A stretch of DNA of 64,000 nucleotides. Source: Bordetella parapertussis (lineage in GTDB: Bacteria > Pseudomonadota > Gammaproteobacteria > Burkholderiales > SG8-41). Positions 33,842 through 41,351 of this stretch are shown one piece after another. Position 1 is the stretch's first letter. Each line of letters begins with the position of its first letter. The notes beneath the pieces were generated by a model. The model searched no databases. It saw only the letters and a program-made list of their open reading frames with translations, and was not told the origin of the DNA. The position numbers and the translations under genes were made by a program. The DNA lies in assembly GCA_945861275.1 (NCBI GenBank), contig CAMATZ010000007.1, positions 62,001 through 126,000 on the forward strand, given 5' to 3'.

Positions 33842-35653
33842 ATGACCACCCCTCACGACCCCACCACCCACGATGGCGCAGCCGTCATCACCGATTACCT
33901 GGTCCGCGAAAAAGTCCCCTACGTGTTCGGCCTGTGCGGCCACGGCAACATCGGCTTTCTCGATGCGCTGCACGCGCGGCAGAGCGAAATCAAAACCGTT
34001 TCCGTGCATCACGAAAGTGTCGCCGGTTTCATGGCGGACGTGTATTACCGCGTGTCGGGCCAGCCCACCGCGACCATTACCTCGTGCGGGCCGGGTTCGG
34101 CCAATCTGCCGATCAGCCTGGCGAATGCGTTTTTTGATTCGGTGCCGTTTTACGCGATCACCGGCAACATCCCCACCAACCAGTTCAATCGCGGCGCGTT
34201 TCAGGAAACCTATCGCCACTATCAGGCGGATTTTCCCTCCACCGTACGCGCCTATTGCAAGCGCGTGTTCCAGCCCACCACCGCCGCGCAGTTGCCGATA
34301 GCGGTGCGTCAGGCGTGGAAAACCATGGTCACCGGACGGCCCGGCCCGGTAGTGCTCGATGTGCCGTTCGATATTTTCAACGAGCCGATACCCGAACCCA
34401 CGCCGCGCCCCGAAGAATGGAATTCCAATATCAGTTGCCGTTGCGGTGCTGATCCCGAAGGTGTCGCCAAAGCCGCCGACATGCTGATGTCAGCAACGCG
34501 TCCGGTAATACTGGTGGGTCAAGGCGTGCGCTACGGTGGCGCCACCCAAGAATTGCTGGCGCTCGCGGAAAAGCTGCGCATCCCGGTGGCAATGTCGGCC
34601 AGCGGCATCGGCGCCATCGACAGCACCCATCCGCTGGCACTCGGCCTGGTGGCGCGTAACGGCCCCTATCAGGCCAACCACGCCGCGCGGCAGGCCGATG
34701 TGTTGCTGGCGCTCGGTGTGCGTTTTGACGACCGCACCTCGAGTTCGTGGATACCGGGTTTCTCGTTCACCATTCCGCCGACCCAACTGATCCACGTCGA
34801 TATCGATCCCGACGAAATTGCGCGCAACTACCCGGTGGCACTGGGCCTGATGGCCGATGTGCGTACTTTCCTGCGCCAGTTGCTGGCCGAACTGGATGCG
34901 CGCTTTGCGCGCGGCCAGATGCCCGCCGAGCGCAGCCCGTGGCTCGACGCGATTGCCGGCTACCGCAAAGAATGGAACGACTTCATCGCGCCCGGCTTCA
35001 AGGCGGATACTTCACCCATTGCGCCGCAGCGCGCCGCGCACGAAATCGACCGCGCGATCACCGACGACACTATCCTCGTCAGCGACATCGGCGTGCATCA
35101 CAACTGGTTGATTCAGTTCTGCCAGCCGCGCCGCCCGGATTCACTGATCGGCTCGATGGGTTTCGGCCCCATGGGTTTTGGCGTCGCAGGCGCGCTCGGC
35201 GCCAAGCTTGCCGCACCGCATCGCCCGTGCGTTGCGGTGGTGGGTGACGGCGCCTTTCTGATGCACGCCAGCGTGCTCGCCACCGCCTACGAGTATCAGA
35301 TACCCGTGGTGTATGTGATCTGGAACAACTACGCCTACGGTTCGATACGCGGCCTGCAACGCGGCTACCTCGGCGCACGCGAACTCATCACCGATTTCAA
35401 ACACCCCGGCACCGACAAACCCTACAACCCGGATTTCGCCGCGATGGCGCGCTCCGCGGGCATACACGGCGTGAGCGTGGATCGCGCGGCGGATCTGAAC
35501 GAAGCGATACGCCAGGGCGTCGCCAGCAACAAACCGTGCGTGATCGACGCCAACATCAACGGCGATCTCAATCCCGCCGGTGCAGGCATTTGGGAGTTGC
35601 CGGGCATGGGGCGCAGCAAACCGGGTATTGGCAAACAATATATGCCGGAGTAA
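33842..35653 (+). CDS. ThDP-dependent enzyme, acetolactate-synthase/benzoylformate-decarboxylase type
   Basis: A 603-residue ThDP enzyme. The catalytic Glu is E58 in HHESVAGFMADVYYR; a central FAD/ADP-type domain (GVRYGGATQELLALAEKLRI, PVAMSASGIGAID) lies at about 200-350; the ThDP-binding G468-D469-G470 in VGDGAFLMHASVLATAYEY is followed by NNYAYGSIRG. The family includes acetolactate synthases, oxalyl-CoA decarboxylase and glyoxylate carboligase. A small regulatory subunit is absent, so a catabolic decarboxylase or carboligase is more likely than branched-chain biosynthesis. Confidence 0.88.
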   Translation: MTTPHDPTTHDGAAVITDYLVREKVPYVFGLCGHGNIGFLDALHARQSEIKTVSVHHESVAGFMADVYYRVSGQPTATITSCGPGSANLPISLANAFFDSVPFYAITGNIPTNQFNRGAFQETYRHYQADFPSTVRAYCKRVFQPTTAAQLPIAVRQAWKTMVTGRPGPVVLDVPFDIFNEPIPEPTPRPEEWNSNISCRCGADPEGVAKAADMLMSATRPVILVGQGVRYGGATQELLALAEKLRIPVAMSASGIGAIDSTHPLALGLVARNGPYQANHAARQADVLLALGVRFDDRTSSSWIPGFSFTIPPTQLIHVDIDPDEIARNYPVALGLMADVRTFLRQLLAELDARFARGQMPAERSPWLDAIAGYRKEWNDFIAPGFKADTSPIAPQRAAHEIDRAITDDTILVSDIGVHHNWLIQFCQPRRPDSLIGSMGFGPMGFGVAGALGAKLAAPHRPCVAVVGDGAFLMHASVLATAYEYQIPVVYVIWNNYAYGSIRGLQRGYLGARELITDFKHPGTDKPYNPDFAAMARSAGIHGVSVDRAADLNEAIRQGVASNKPCVIDANINGDLNPAGAGIWELPGMGRSKPGIGKQYMPE

Positions 35654-35716
35654 GGACAAAAAGCCATTTGCCACAGAGGTTACAGAGAACACAGAGAACC
35701 GCAAAACCAAAGACCG

Positions 35717-35763
35717 TCATTCCGGCGCAGGCCGGTATCCCCTTCCCCCGCATGCGGGGAAGG
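35717..35763. repeat. Degenerate palindromic element
   Basis: CGTCATTCCGGCGCAGGCCG followed by GTATCCCCTTCCCCCGCATG CGGGG-type arms; upstream, CCACAGAGGTTACAGAGAAC is an ACAGAG-rich repeat. Both lie between the ThDP gene and the REP pair at 35770. Confidence 0.5.
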
Positions 35764-35769
35764 TAGCGC

Positions 35770-35842
35770 GTAGGGCGCAATCCCTATTGCGCCGTATGGG
35801 TAATTTGCAACCCGCATTCGGCGCAATGGGATTGCGCCCTAC
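35770..35842. repeat. REP pair (GTAGGGCGCAAT family)
   Basis: GTAGGGCGCAATCCCTATTG...GCC faces the inverted unit GGCGCAATGGGATTGCGCCC ending TAC, with about 27 bases between. The left hairpin has one extra base (CCCT) in its loop. It sits just upstream of a Bug gene. Confidence 0.87.
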
Positions 35843-35882
35843 GCTGGCTACTTGCTACAGAAACACGGAGGAAATTAACAAC

Positions 35883-36848
35883 ATGAAGCATCCGAGCATC
35901 AAAACCATCACAGCGCTGGCGCTATGCAGCGCAACCCTCGCCGCACAAGCCCAGCAGTTCCCCAGCAAACCCATCCGCATGATCGTCGGCTTCACTGCCG
36001 GCAGCGAGGTCGATGTCATCGGCCGTATGATTTCGCACGAGATGGCCGAAAAATCGGGACAGCGCGTAGTGGTTGATAATCGCCCCGGCGCGGGCAGCAC
36101 CGTGGCAGGCGCCATCGTGGCCGCCGCCAACGCCGACGGCTACACGCTGTTCTTCAACTCGGTATCGCACGCGGGAACGCCCGCGCTCTACCCCAATGCA
36201 ACCTTCGATACGCTGCGTGATTTCGCCGGCATCTCGCAGGCCACCAGCCTGCCCAATGTGCTGATCATCGCGCCGTCTGCCGGCATCAAGTCGGTGAAGG
36301 AGTTGATCGCGATGGTCAGGCAAAAGGGCGGCATCAACTACGGTCACGCGGGTGTCGGCAGCGGCACCCACATCACCGGCGAACTGTTCCGGCAGATGGC
36401 GGATATCAACGTCTCGCACATTCCGTACAAGGGCGTGCCCGAAGTCATTACCGATACCGTCACTGCGCGCCTGCATTATGCCTACGCGCCGATCGGCAAC
36501 ACCCTGCCGTTCATCAAAGACAAGCGGCTCATCGCGCTCGCCGTCAGCACCGCGGCACGCTCGCCGGCGCTGCCCGAGGTGCCCACCATCGCCGAAGCCG
36601 CGCTGCCGGGCTATGTGTTCGATCATTGGTACGGCATGTTCGCTCCCGCGAAAACGCCGCGCGCGGTGGTGAACCAGTTATCGCAGGAAGTCAGACGCAT
36701 ACTCACACTTGCGGACATCCGGGAAAAATTCGCCGGACGCGGCGTGGTTGCCAAGCCGTCGACGCCCGAGGAATTCGATAAATTTGTGCGCGCTGAAGTC
36801 GAGAAGATTACGAAGGTGATGAAGGCGGGCGGCGTGAAAGTTCAATAG
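35883..36848 (+). CDS. Bug/TctC-family substrate-binding protein
   Basis: A 321-residue periplasmic protein. GGAGGAAATT precedes the ATG; the signal peptide ends AAQAQ before QFPSKPIRMIVGFTAGSEVD. Blocks: VVDNRPGAGSTVAG, ADGYTLFF, VSHIPYKGVPE, YVFDHWYGMFAPAKTP. It shows GSEVD where most have GGSTD, so the ligand pocket may differ. It probably works with the preceding ThDP enzyme, from which it is separated by palindromic repeats. Confidence 0.92.
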   Translation: MKHPSIKTITALALCSATLAAQAQQFPSKPIRMIVGFTAGSEVDVIGRMISHEMAEKSGQRVVVDNRPGAGSTVAGAIVAAANADGYTLFFNSVSHAGTPALYPNATFDTLRDFAGISQATSLPNVLIIAPSAGIKSVKELIAMVRQKGGINYGHAGVGSGTHITGELFRQMADINVSHIPYKGVPEVITDTVTARLHYAYAPIGNTLPFIKDKRLIALAVSTAARSPALPEVPTIAEAALPGYVFDHWYGMFAPAKTPRAVVNQLSQEVRRILTLADIREKFAGRGVVAKPSTPEEFDKFVRAEVEKITKVMKAGGVKVQ

Positions 36849-36902
36849 CGGCGTGCTAGGGAGAGCGGGCGAATACCTAACCCGGCATCACCGAAGTATC
36901 TT

Positions 36903-36915
36903 AACTCTTTGTTTT
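36903..36915 (+). repeat. AT-rich interspersed 13-mer, copy F
   Basis: AACTCTTTGTTTT followed by TAATGACTATTTATTG, preceded by GAAGTATCTT. After the Bug stop and before the cassette-like region. Confidence 0.5.
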
Positions 36916-36999
36916 TAATGACTATTTATTGATCTCCACTTATCCGGATCCGATAAGATGTGGTTCATGCGCGTACGACGTGTTTGCAATTTTCATTTA

Positions 37000-37104
37000 G
37001 GACGTACTAAATTGGATAGCATCGTTAATTTCATGGAACAATTTTTCCGAGCAATCTTAAATTTGGTAAATATGACGCAAAATAAGCCGTCATTTAGTAC
37101 GTCC
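37000..37104. repeat. 13-base inverted repeat enclosing an AT-rich spacer
   Basis: GGACGTACTAAAT (37000-37012) and ATTTAGTACGTCC (37092-37104) are perfect complements separated by 79 AT-rich bases that hold no plausible gene. It lies just upstream of the first of four cassette-like genes and could be a recombination-site remnant, an operator or the ends of a small element. Confidence 0.6.
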
Positions 37105-37127
37105 ATTTCAAGTAGGCGCCAGACTCT

Positions 37128-37541
37128 ATGAGACACACAATGCTGAGGCTGATGTTTCTGGTAGTCCTCCTCATTGCTGGAATCGCCGCCGGTGCATCTG
37201 GCAGTTACTCGGGCAACATTGAGGACATCGACCCCGACAGTACCTATGGTCGCGGTGACATCGTGGCTGGCGTACTTCTCCTACTCTTGATCTACGGCGT
37301 TTTCAAATTTGCGCACTCACTGGGCCTTTTTGCATTTCTTGACGCAGATTGGATGAGGCCGATCTGGGCACTTCTCATACTCTGCGTCGCAAGTTTCATG
37401 GGACTACAGGTACTGGGCCTATTGCTGGTCGTGCTTTATTGGCTATATGAGTGGTGGTGGATTTTCTTGCCGCTCGCCCTATACCTGATATTTAAGAGTC
37501 GACGGCCTGCTGATCCTCCACCCCCGCCTGCAGCCCCATGA
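37128..37541 (+). CDS. Small multi-pass membrane protein, unknown (cassette-like gene 1)
   Basis: A 137-residue protein with an N-terminal signal-like helix (LRLMFLVVLLIAGIAAGA) and three or four more hydrophobic stretches (VAGVLLLLLIYGVFKF, PIWALLILCVASFMGLQVLG, LLLVVLYWLYEWWWIFLPLA). It ends in a proline-rich tail (RRPADPPPPPAAP). No family is recognised. Lower GC and codon use set it apart from its neighbours. The stop is followed 15 bases later by GCCTAAC, the 5' core of an attC-like site. Confidence 0.65.
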   Translation: MRHTMLRLMFLVVLLIAGIAAGASGSYSGNIEDIDPDSTYGRGDIVAGVLLLLLIYGVFKFAHSLGLFAFLDADWMRPIWALLILCVASFMGLQVLGLLLVVLYWLYEWWWIFLPLALYLIFKSRRPADPPPPPAAP

Positions 37542-37556
37542 AACATGAACTTCATC

Positions 37557-37563
37557 GCCTAAC
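37557..37563 (+). other. attC-like core (GCCTAAC), probably truncated
   Basis: GCCTAAC matches the inverse-core box of integron attC sites (RYYYAAC). No matching GTTRRRY box follows before the next start codon at 37578, so this site is at best a remnant. Confidence 0.4.
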
Positions 37564-37577
37564 AAAGGGAGATCTCG

Positions 37578-37823
37578 ATGAACAAAGAGCCAATGGAAAT
37601 GGCGATCGAGGAATTGGACGCGGCTTACGGCAAGCCACAATTCCTCACAACCATCACGCATGTCTTAAGCTGTGGTGAAAACGTCCACCACGATCGCTTT
37701 ACGATGGAAGCAGTCACCGAAGATGCGAGGCGCGTTAACATCCAATTTACTCATTGCGCTTTGCGTACGCTCGTGCAGATGATTGAGTCCAGCTTACGTG
37801 CTGACAGACCCAAGGCAAACTGA
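37578..37823 (+). CDS. Small hypothetical protein (cassette-like gene 2)
   Basis: An 81-residue acidic-to-neutral soluble protein: MAIEELDAAYGKPQFLTTIT, then CGENVHHDRFTMEAVTEDAR and HCALRTLVQMIESSLRADRP. AAAGGGAGATCTCG precedes the ATG. Three cysteines and several histidines are present but form no known motif. No homologous family is recognised. It lies between two attC-like cores, is on the plus strand like the others and has base composition closer to them than to the flanking chromosome. Confidence 0.6.
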   Translation: MNKEPMEMAIEELDAAYGKPQFLTTITHVLSCGENVHHDRFTMEAVTEDARRVNIQFTHCALRTLVQMIESSLRADRPKAN

Positions 37824-37835
37824 TCACACATCAGC

Positions 37836-37931
37836 GCCTAACGTAGTCGTATCGCGGAACGCGTTGCGAGCAAGCGTTCGTGAGTACGCGGGTGCTGCGC
37901 AGACGACGTGCCGAACACTTTCACCTTAGGC
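37836..37931 (+). other. attC-like site between cassette-like genes 2 and 3
   Basis: Begins GCCTAAC (37836-37842) and ends CTTAGGC (37925-37931), complementary except at one base. The interior can pair CGTA...GAACGC with GCGTTC...TACG. The length of 96 bases is in the range of attC sites. The 3' box has C for the expected G of GTTRRRY, so it may be inactive. Confidence 0.55.
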
Positions 37932-37945
37932 GTGAGGACACGGAC

Positions 37946-38404
37946 TTGCGAGATTTCGATCTCGATGATGATGACACTTTCGCAGTTGCGACTGCGAGTG
38001 ACATCGTACGTCGGCTGCTTCGGGATGGGCGTGTGACGCCGCTTCAAATAGTAGGTTTAGGGCATGCTCTTTGCGCCTTAGAAAGGATGCCTGCGTCCAC
38101 GCCTGGTGCCGCAACGGAATTCGGCGTTGAATATAGGAGCGGCGATGAAAACTTCGAGGAGATGAAGTACATAACGATCAGTATCTCAGAGGAGTCTTTC
38201 GAGATTGCTACGGGCGGGAGCGTCTACGACAAAGCCGTGGGAAGTGATTCAATCATCGGCCCCAATTATGTAGTCGAGGTTGGCGGTCACAAAGACCGTA
38301 AACTTGAACTGTACGACCTAGAAGATCAGATCGCTGAGTTTCTCAACCTTGGTGCGCGCATAACGGTGAGCGACGAATCAGATATTGAAGGCCATGACGC
38401 CTAA
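37946..38404 (+). CDS. Hypothetical protein (cassette-like gene 3)
   Basis: A 152-residue soluble protein when started at TTG 37946, nine bases after GTGAGGA and just beyond the attC-like site. A GTG at 37880 gives 174 residues but runs through the attC-like site and adds an Arg-rich stretch. Visible segments: DFDLDDDDTFAVATASDIVR, GRVTPLQIVGLGHALCALER, EMKYITISISEESFEIATGG and VEVGGHKDRKLELYDLEDQI. The stop codon TAA is part of the next GCCTAAC core, as in integron cassettes. Function unknown. Confidence 0.6.
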   Translation: MRDFDLDDDDTFAVATASDIVRRLLRDGRVTPLQIVGLGHALCALERMPASTPGAATEFGVEYRSGDENFEEMKYITISISEESFEIATGGSVYDKAVGSDSIIGPNYVVEVGGHKDRKLELYDLEDQIAEFLNLGARITVSDESDIEGHDA

Positions 38405-38473
38405 CGCGCTCCACACTGACGCCCGCAAGCGGGCGTCGCCCTTGGGGGCGCGGGTGAGCGCGACACGTTAGCC
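38399..38473 (+). other. attC-like site between cassette-like genes 3 and 4
   Basis: GCCTAAC (38399-38405) and GTTAGCC (38467-38473) form the outer boxes, GCGCTC and GAGCGC the inner boxes with a longer 3' spacer, and GACGCCCGC/GCGGGCGTC a central hairpin. Total 75 bases. This two-box pairing with asymmetric spacers is the hallmark of attC recombination sites, and it is the best of the three in the window. Confidence 0.7.
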
Positions 38474-38488
38474 GCCAAGAGGATCACC

Positions 38489-38722
38489 ATGCCACTACCG
38501 AAACGATTTGAGTCTTACAAACGGGTTCTGATAACGCCACACTCTGTTGAAATGAGACCCGGAAAATGGACAATTGGCGGGGTCATTCGTCCCGAAAATG
38601 ATTCTTCTGCGGCCGAAGAGAGTTTTCACGACAAAGGCTATTTTGCCGCCTCGCACGACGAGGCAATCGAAAAAGCGATGGTTTACGGCAAGAGGCTTGT
38701 CGACGATCGCACACCCAAATGA
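38489..38722 (+). CDS. Small hypothetical protein (cassette-like gene 4)
   Basis: A 77-residue protein starting 15 bases after the attC-like site, with AAGAGGA upstream. VLITPHSVEMRPGKWTIGGV, then ESFHDKGYFAASHDEAIEKA and YGKRLVDDRTPK resemble small beta-rich proteins (HlyU/CV_2116-like) in which a W-G strand is followed by an A-x-x-x-A helix, but this is a weak match. No attC follows; a GTAG-hairpin repeat begins 13 bases after the stop, so the cassette array ends here. Confidence 0.6.
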   Translation: MPLPKRFESYKRVLITPHSVEMRPGKWTIGGVIRPENDSSAAEESFHDKGYFAASHDEAIEKAMVYGKRLVDDRTPK

Positions 38723-38735
38723 ACGCGAAGCAAGC

Positions 38736-38807
38736 GTAGCCCGTAAGAAGCGCAGCGTATTACGGGGGCCGATGACCCTGCAATGCGCCGCGCTCCTTGC
38801 AGGCTAC
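38736..38807. repeat. GTAGCC hairpin pair, copy 1 (REP-like)
   Basis: Hairpin 1 (38736-38766): GTAG, then CCCGTAA pairing with TTACGGG around GAAGCGCAGCGTA. Hairpin 2 (38776-38807) is the inverted copy, CCTGCAA/TTGCAGG around the same loop. The stem bases differ between the two but stay paired. It lies directly at the 3' end of the SDR gene. Confidence 0.82.
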
Positions 38808-38811
38808 TCAC

Positions 38812-39603
38812 TCAAATACTGCGCGTCCTGCCGCCATCCACGTTGATCGCGGTGCCGCTGATCAGCCGCGAACGCGCCGAGGCGAGGAACACCGCAAGAT
38901 CGGCAATATCCTCGGGTTGTATCACTTTGCCGAGCGGCACTTCCTGCAACAGAAACTGCTCGGCTTTTTCCAGCGACAATCCTTTTTCGCGAGCCGTAAT
39001 TTCGACCAGTTCGGTAAAGCGCCGCGTTGCGGTGGAGCCGGGTGCGATGGCGTTGACCGTGATGCCGAACGGCCCAAACTCATTCGCCATCGCCTTGGTC
39101 ACGCTCAGCGTGCCGAAGTTGATCGGCCCCGACATCATCGAGTGCGCTTCGGGCTCGCGCCCGCGGGTGCCGGAAATGTTGATGACGCGGCCCTGGCTGG
39201 ACTGCTTCAGGTGCGGCAGGGCCGCCCGCGTCATGCGCAGCAGACCCAGTGGCTTCACCTTGAAATAGCGCTCCCACATTTCGTCAGGAATTTCTTCGAG
39301 CCGCCCGCGATACGCGCCACCCGCGCAGTTGACGAGTATGTCCACGCCGCCCAGTTGGCGCACCGCGGATTCAACCGCCGGATTGATGGTGTGCGGTTGC
39401 TCCAGATCCATCACCCCAGTGAACACGCTTATAGCCGCATGCTTTGCGCGCACCTGCGCAGCGGCATCGGCGAGCCCTTTTTCATTACGGCCCAGCAATA
39501 CAAGGTCTATGCCTTCCGCCGCGAAATGTTCTGCTATGGTTAGCCCGATACCGCGATTGGCGCCTGAGATGATGGCCTTTCTGCCCTTGAGTTCTAAATC
39601 CAT
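38812..39603 (-). CDS. Short-chain dehydrogenase/reductase lacking the catalytic Tyr
   Basis: A 263-residue Rossmann-fold SDR. GANRGIG near residues 14-20 binds the cofactor and NCAGG is intact. The catalytic Ser is in ISGTRG, but the Y-x-x-x-K motif reads L-S-V-T-K (GTLSVTKAM), so the usual Tyr is Leu. Either another residue serves, or the enzyme does not reduce ketones in the normal way. A nearly identical 3' fragment lies at 40459-40548, and both tails are adjacent to GTAGCC hairpins. Confidence 0.85.
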   Translation of the reverse strand: MDLELKGRKAIISGANRGIGLTIAEHFAAEGIDLVLLGRNEKGLADAAAQVRAKHAAISVFTGVMDLEQPHTINPAVESAVRQLGGVDILVNCAGGAYRGRLEEIPDEMWERYFKVKPLGLLRMTRAALPHLKQSSQGRVINISGTRGREPEAHSMMSGPINFGTLSVTKAMANEFGPFGITVNAIAPGSTATRRFTELVEITAREKGLSLEKAEQFLLQEVPLGKVIQPEDIADLAVFLASARSRLISGTAINVDGGRTRSI

Positions 39604-39965
39604 GATTTGCCTTCCTGAAAAGTGAAGCGTTACATTGCATCAACCCGCGAGCGTATCTCACCGCGTCATGCGTGACCAGAAATCGGCGATGCAAAGGGTT
39701 TGATTCAAAGTGATGTGAATCAATCACTTCGCAGAATTCGTAGGGCGGGAGTCATCCCGCCTTCCGTGGTAACCGCGTAAGGCGGGATGACTCCCGCCCT
39801 ACCCAACACTATCATTCATGGATGACTCCACATCAGTTTGAATCGCACCCGAATGCAGATGGCCACGTCTGCATAAATATTATGCGATCCCGCCTGCCAG
39901 TTGAACCGTGTATGCCTTTAGCGGTAAAGTCCCTCCATCCCGCATTTAACTTATCGGAGCTAAAA
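39604..39965. other. Intergenic region upstream of the cupin gene
   Basis: 362 bases with no gene. It contains the composite palindromic element at 39699-39850, then GGAGC upstream of the cupin ATG. The divergent SDR and cupin promoters should lie here, but no strong -35/-10 pair was picked out by eye. Confidence 0.5.
39699..39850. repeat. Composite palindromic element, second copy of the GATTCAAAG arms
   Basis: Outer arms GTTTGATTCAAAGTGATGTG (39699-39718) and CACATCAGTTTGAATCGCAC (39829-39848) resemble those at 19843-20068 but are imperfect. The core 39740-39802 is a REP pair: GTAGGGCGGGAGTCATCCCG...CC and its inverse ending CCCTAC. So the same outer arms surround a different palindrome here. 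Confidence 0.7.
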
Positions 39966-40352
39966 ATGGCCGGCACGCCGCAATCCGCAACAAGAAATTA
40001 CGTTTACAACTTTCACACCATGGAGAAAACCGCCACGCTCGGTGCGTTATCCACGTCACAAGGCTCGTCATTCACCGGCGAGCGGATTTACAGCGGCCTG
40101 GTCACCAAAAAGGTCGGCACCGGCTCCAAGCCGCACTACCATCCCGATGAAACCTTCAACTACGTGCTGAAAGGCGCGATGAAGGTCAACATGGACGGGC
40201 AGGAGTTCGTGGTGCCAGCCGGCAGCCTGCTACATATTCCGCCGGACATGGTGCATACGTCCGTCGCGACGGATGATGGCGATGTCACTTATCTGGTGTG
40301 GCGCGATATCGTCTGCGAAAAGACAGGAATGCCTTCGACCGTGGAAGCGTGA
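39966..40352 (+). CDS. Single-domain cupin protein
   Basis: A 128-residue cupin. Motif 1 is PHYHPDETFNYVLKGAM (two His and a Glu, with a third ligand expected in motif 2), and motif 2 is GSLLHIPPDMVHTSVA. This supports a metal site, although cupins are used as enzymes, sugar isomerases and binding proteins. ATG 39966 has CGGAGC upstream. It diverges from the SDR gene, across a composite repeat; neighbourhood links to the SDR are possible. Confidence 0.83.
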   Translation: MAGTPQSATRNYVYNFHTMEKTATLGALSTSQGSSFTGERIYSGLVTKKVGTGSKPHYHPDETFNYVLKGAMKVNMDGQEFVVPAGSLLHIPPDMVHTSVATDDGDVTYLVWRDIVCEKTGMPSTVEA

Positions 40353-40380
40353 TTCATCCTGCAAAGATCTCTTAGCAAGC

Positions 40381-40454
40381 GTAGCCCGTAAGGAGCGAAG
40401 CGGATTACGGGGCATCCGCTGACCCTGCAATACGCTGCGCTCCTTGCAGGCTAC
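40381..40454. repeat. GTAGCC hairpin pair, copy 2 (REP-like)
   Basis: Hairpin 3 (40381-40411): GTAG CCCGTAA ... TTACGGG, loop GGAGCGAAGCGGA. Hairpin 4 (40423-40454), inverted: CCTGCAA/TTGCAGG. Same order and spacing as 38736-38807, and again next to an SDR 3' end. Confidence 0.82.
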
Positions 40455-40458
40455 AAAC

Positions 40459-40548
40459 TCATATACTGCACGTCCTCCCGCCATCCACATTGATCGCCGT
40501 GCCGCTAATCAGCCGCGAGCGCGCTGACGCGAGAAACACAGCGCAGTC
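40459..40548 (-). pseudogene. Remnant of an SDR gene 3' end
   Basis: The minus strand encodes DCAVFLASARSRLISGTAIN, then VDGGRTCSI and TGA, differing from the last 29 residues of the intact SDR (38812-39603) at only two positions. Nothing upstream on that strand continues the gene. It appears together with a copy of the GTAGCC hairpin pair, so the gene end and the element were duplicated as a unit. Confidence 0.85.
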
Positions 40549-40571
40549 GGCGTCAGCGCTATGATCACAAC

Positions 40572-41351
40572 ATGAAGCGGAGCCGCCGGACACCCCAGGT
40601 TGTGCCACGTACGCGTGCGCCATTCCTGCGCCGTGTCGTGAGTCTTCCCGAAAAGTTCGATCCGTCCCGATATCCGTTCAACGTACGAGCTTTGTCCGGT
40701 GGCATTGATCTGGCGTTTAAGACCAACGTCACGTTTTTCGTCGGCGAGAACGGCGCCGGCAAATCCACGCTGCTTGAAGCTATTGCGGAATGCTGTGAGT
40801 TCAGTCCCGAAGGCGGAAACCGTGATCATTACCGCACGACCTTCACCGAGCGTTCCGCTCTGGCGCAGGCCTTGCGGCTATCGTGGTCGCCGAAGACCAG
40901 CGAAGGATTCTTTATGCGCGCTGAAAGTTTTTACAATTTTGCGACCTACCTGGACGAGGTATCCAATCTGCGGGCCTACGGCGGCAAATCGCTGCACCAA
41001 CAGTCCCACGGAGAATCCTTCCTTTCACTCTTCGCGAATCGTTTCGAGCAGGGCATCTACCTCCTCGACGAACCCGAAGCCGCGCTCTCGCCGCAACGGC
41101 AGTTATCGTTCCTCAGCATCATTCACGAACTCGAAAAATCCGGCCATGCCCAGTTCATCATCGCGACCCACTCGCCCATTATCCTGAGCTATCCTGGCGC
41201 CGTGCTTTTCAGTTTTGACGGCGATGCCATCGAGGAAATTGCCTATCACGAGTCGGAACACTACCGCGTGACACGCGACTTTCTCAACGCACCGGAGCGG
41301 TATTTCAAGCATCTTTTCGACACCTCGGATGAAGGGGGTGATGATGTCTAA
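40572..41351 (+). CDS. AAA-type ATPase (ABC/RecF-like, single gene)
   Basis: A 259-residue ATPase. Walker A is GENGAGKST near residues 58-66; a serine-rich [10 protein letters not shown] replaces the ABC signature; Walker B is [14 protein letters not shown]; the switch His is in [14 protein letters not shown]. This layout is shared by small AAA_21-type ATPases found in anti-phage and TA systems and by metal-uptake regulators. No nuclease or toxin partner is adjacent: the downstream gene is the RluF-like synthase on the other strand, overlapping by four bases. Function therefore open. Confidence 0.8.
   Translation: MKRSRRTPQVVPRTRAPFLRRVVSLPEKFDPSRYPFNVRALSGGIDLAFKTNVTFFVGENGAGKSTLLEAIAECCEFSPEGGNRDHYRTTFTERSALAQALRLSWSPKTSEGFFMRAESFYNFATYLDEVSNLRAYGGKSLHQQSHGESFLSLFANRFEQGIYLLDEPEAALSPQRQLSFLSIIHELEKSGHAQFIIATHSPIILSYPGAVLFSFDGDAIEEIAYHESEHYRVTRDFLNAPERYFKHLFDTSDEGGDDV

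Noticed and set aside
37880-37945. GTG start for cassette-like gene 3
   Set aside because: It would place an Arg-rich leader inside the attC-like site, with no ribosome-binding site; the TTG at 37946 follows GTGAGGA beyond the site. The choice remains uncertain.
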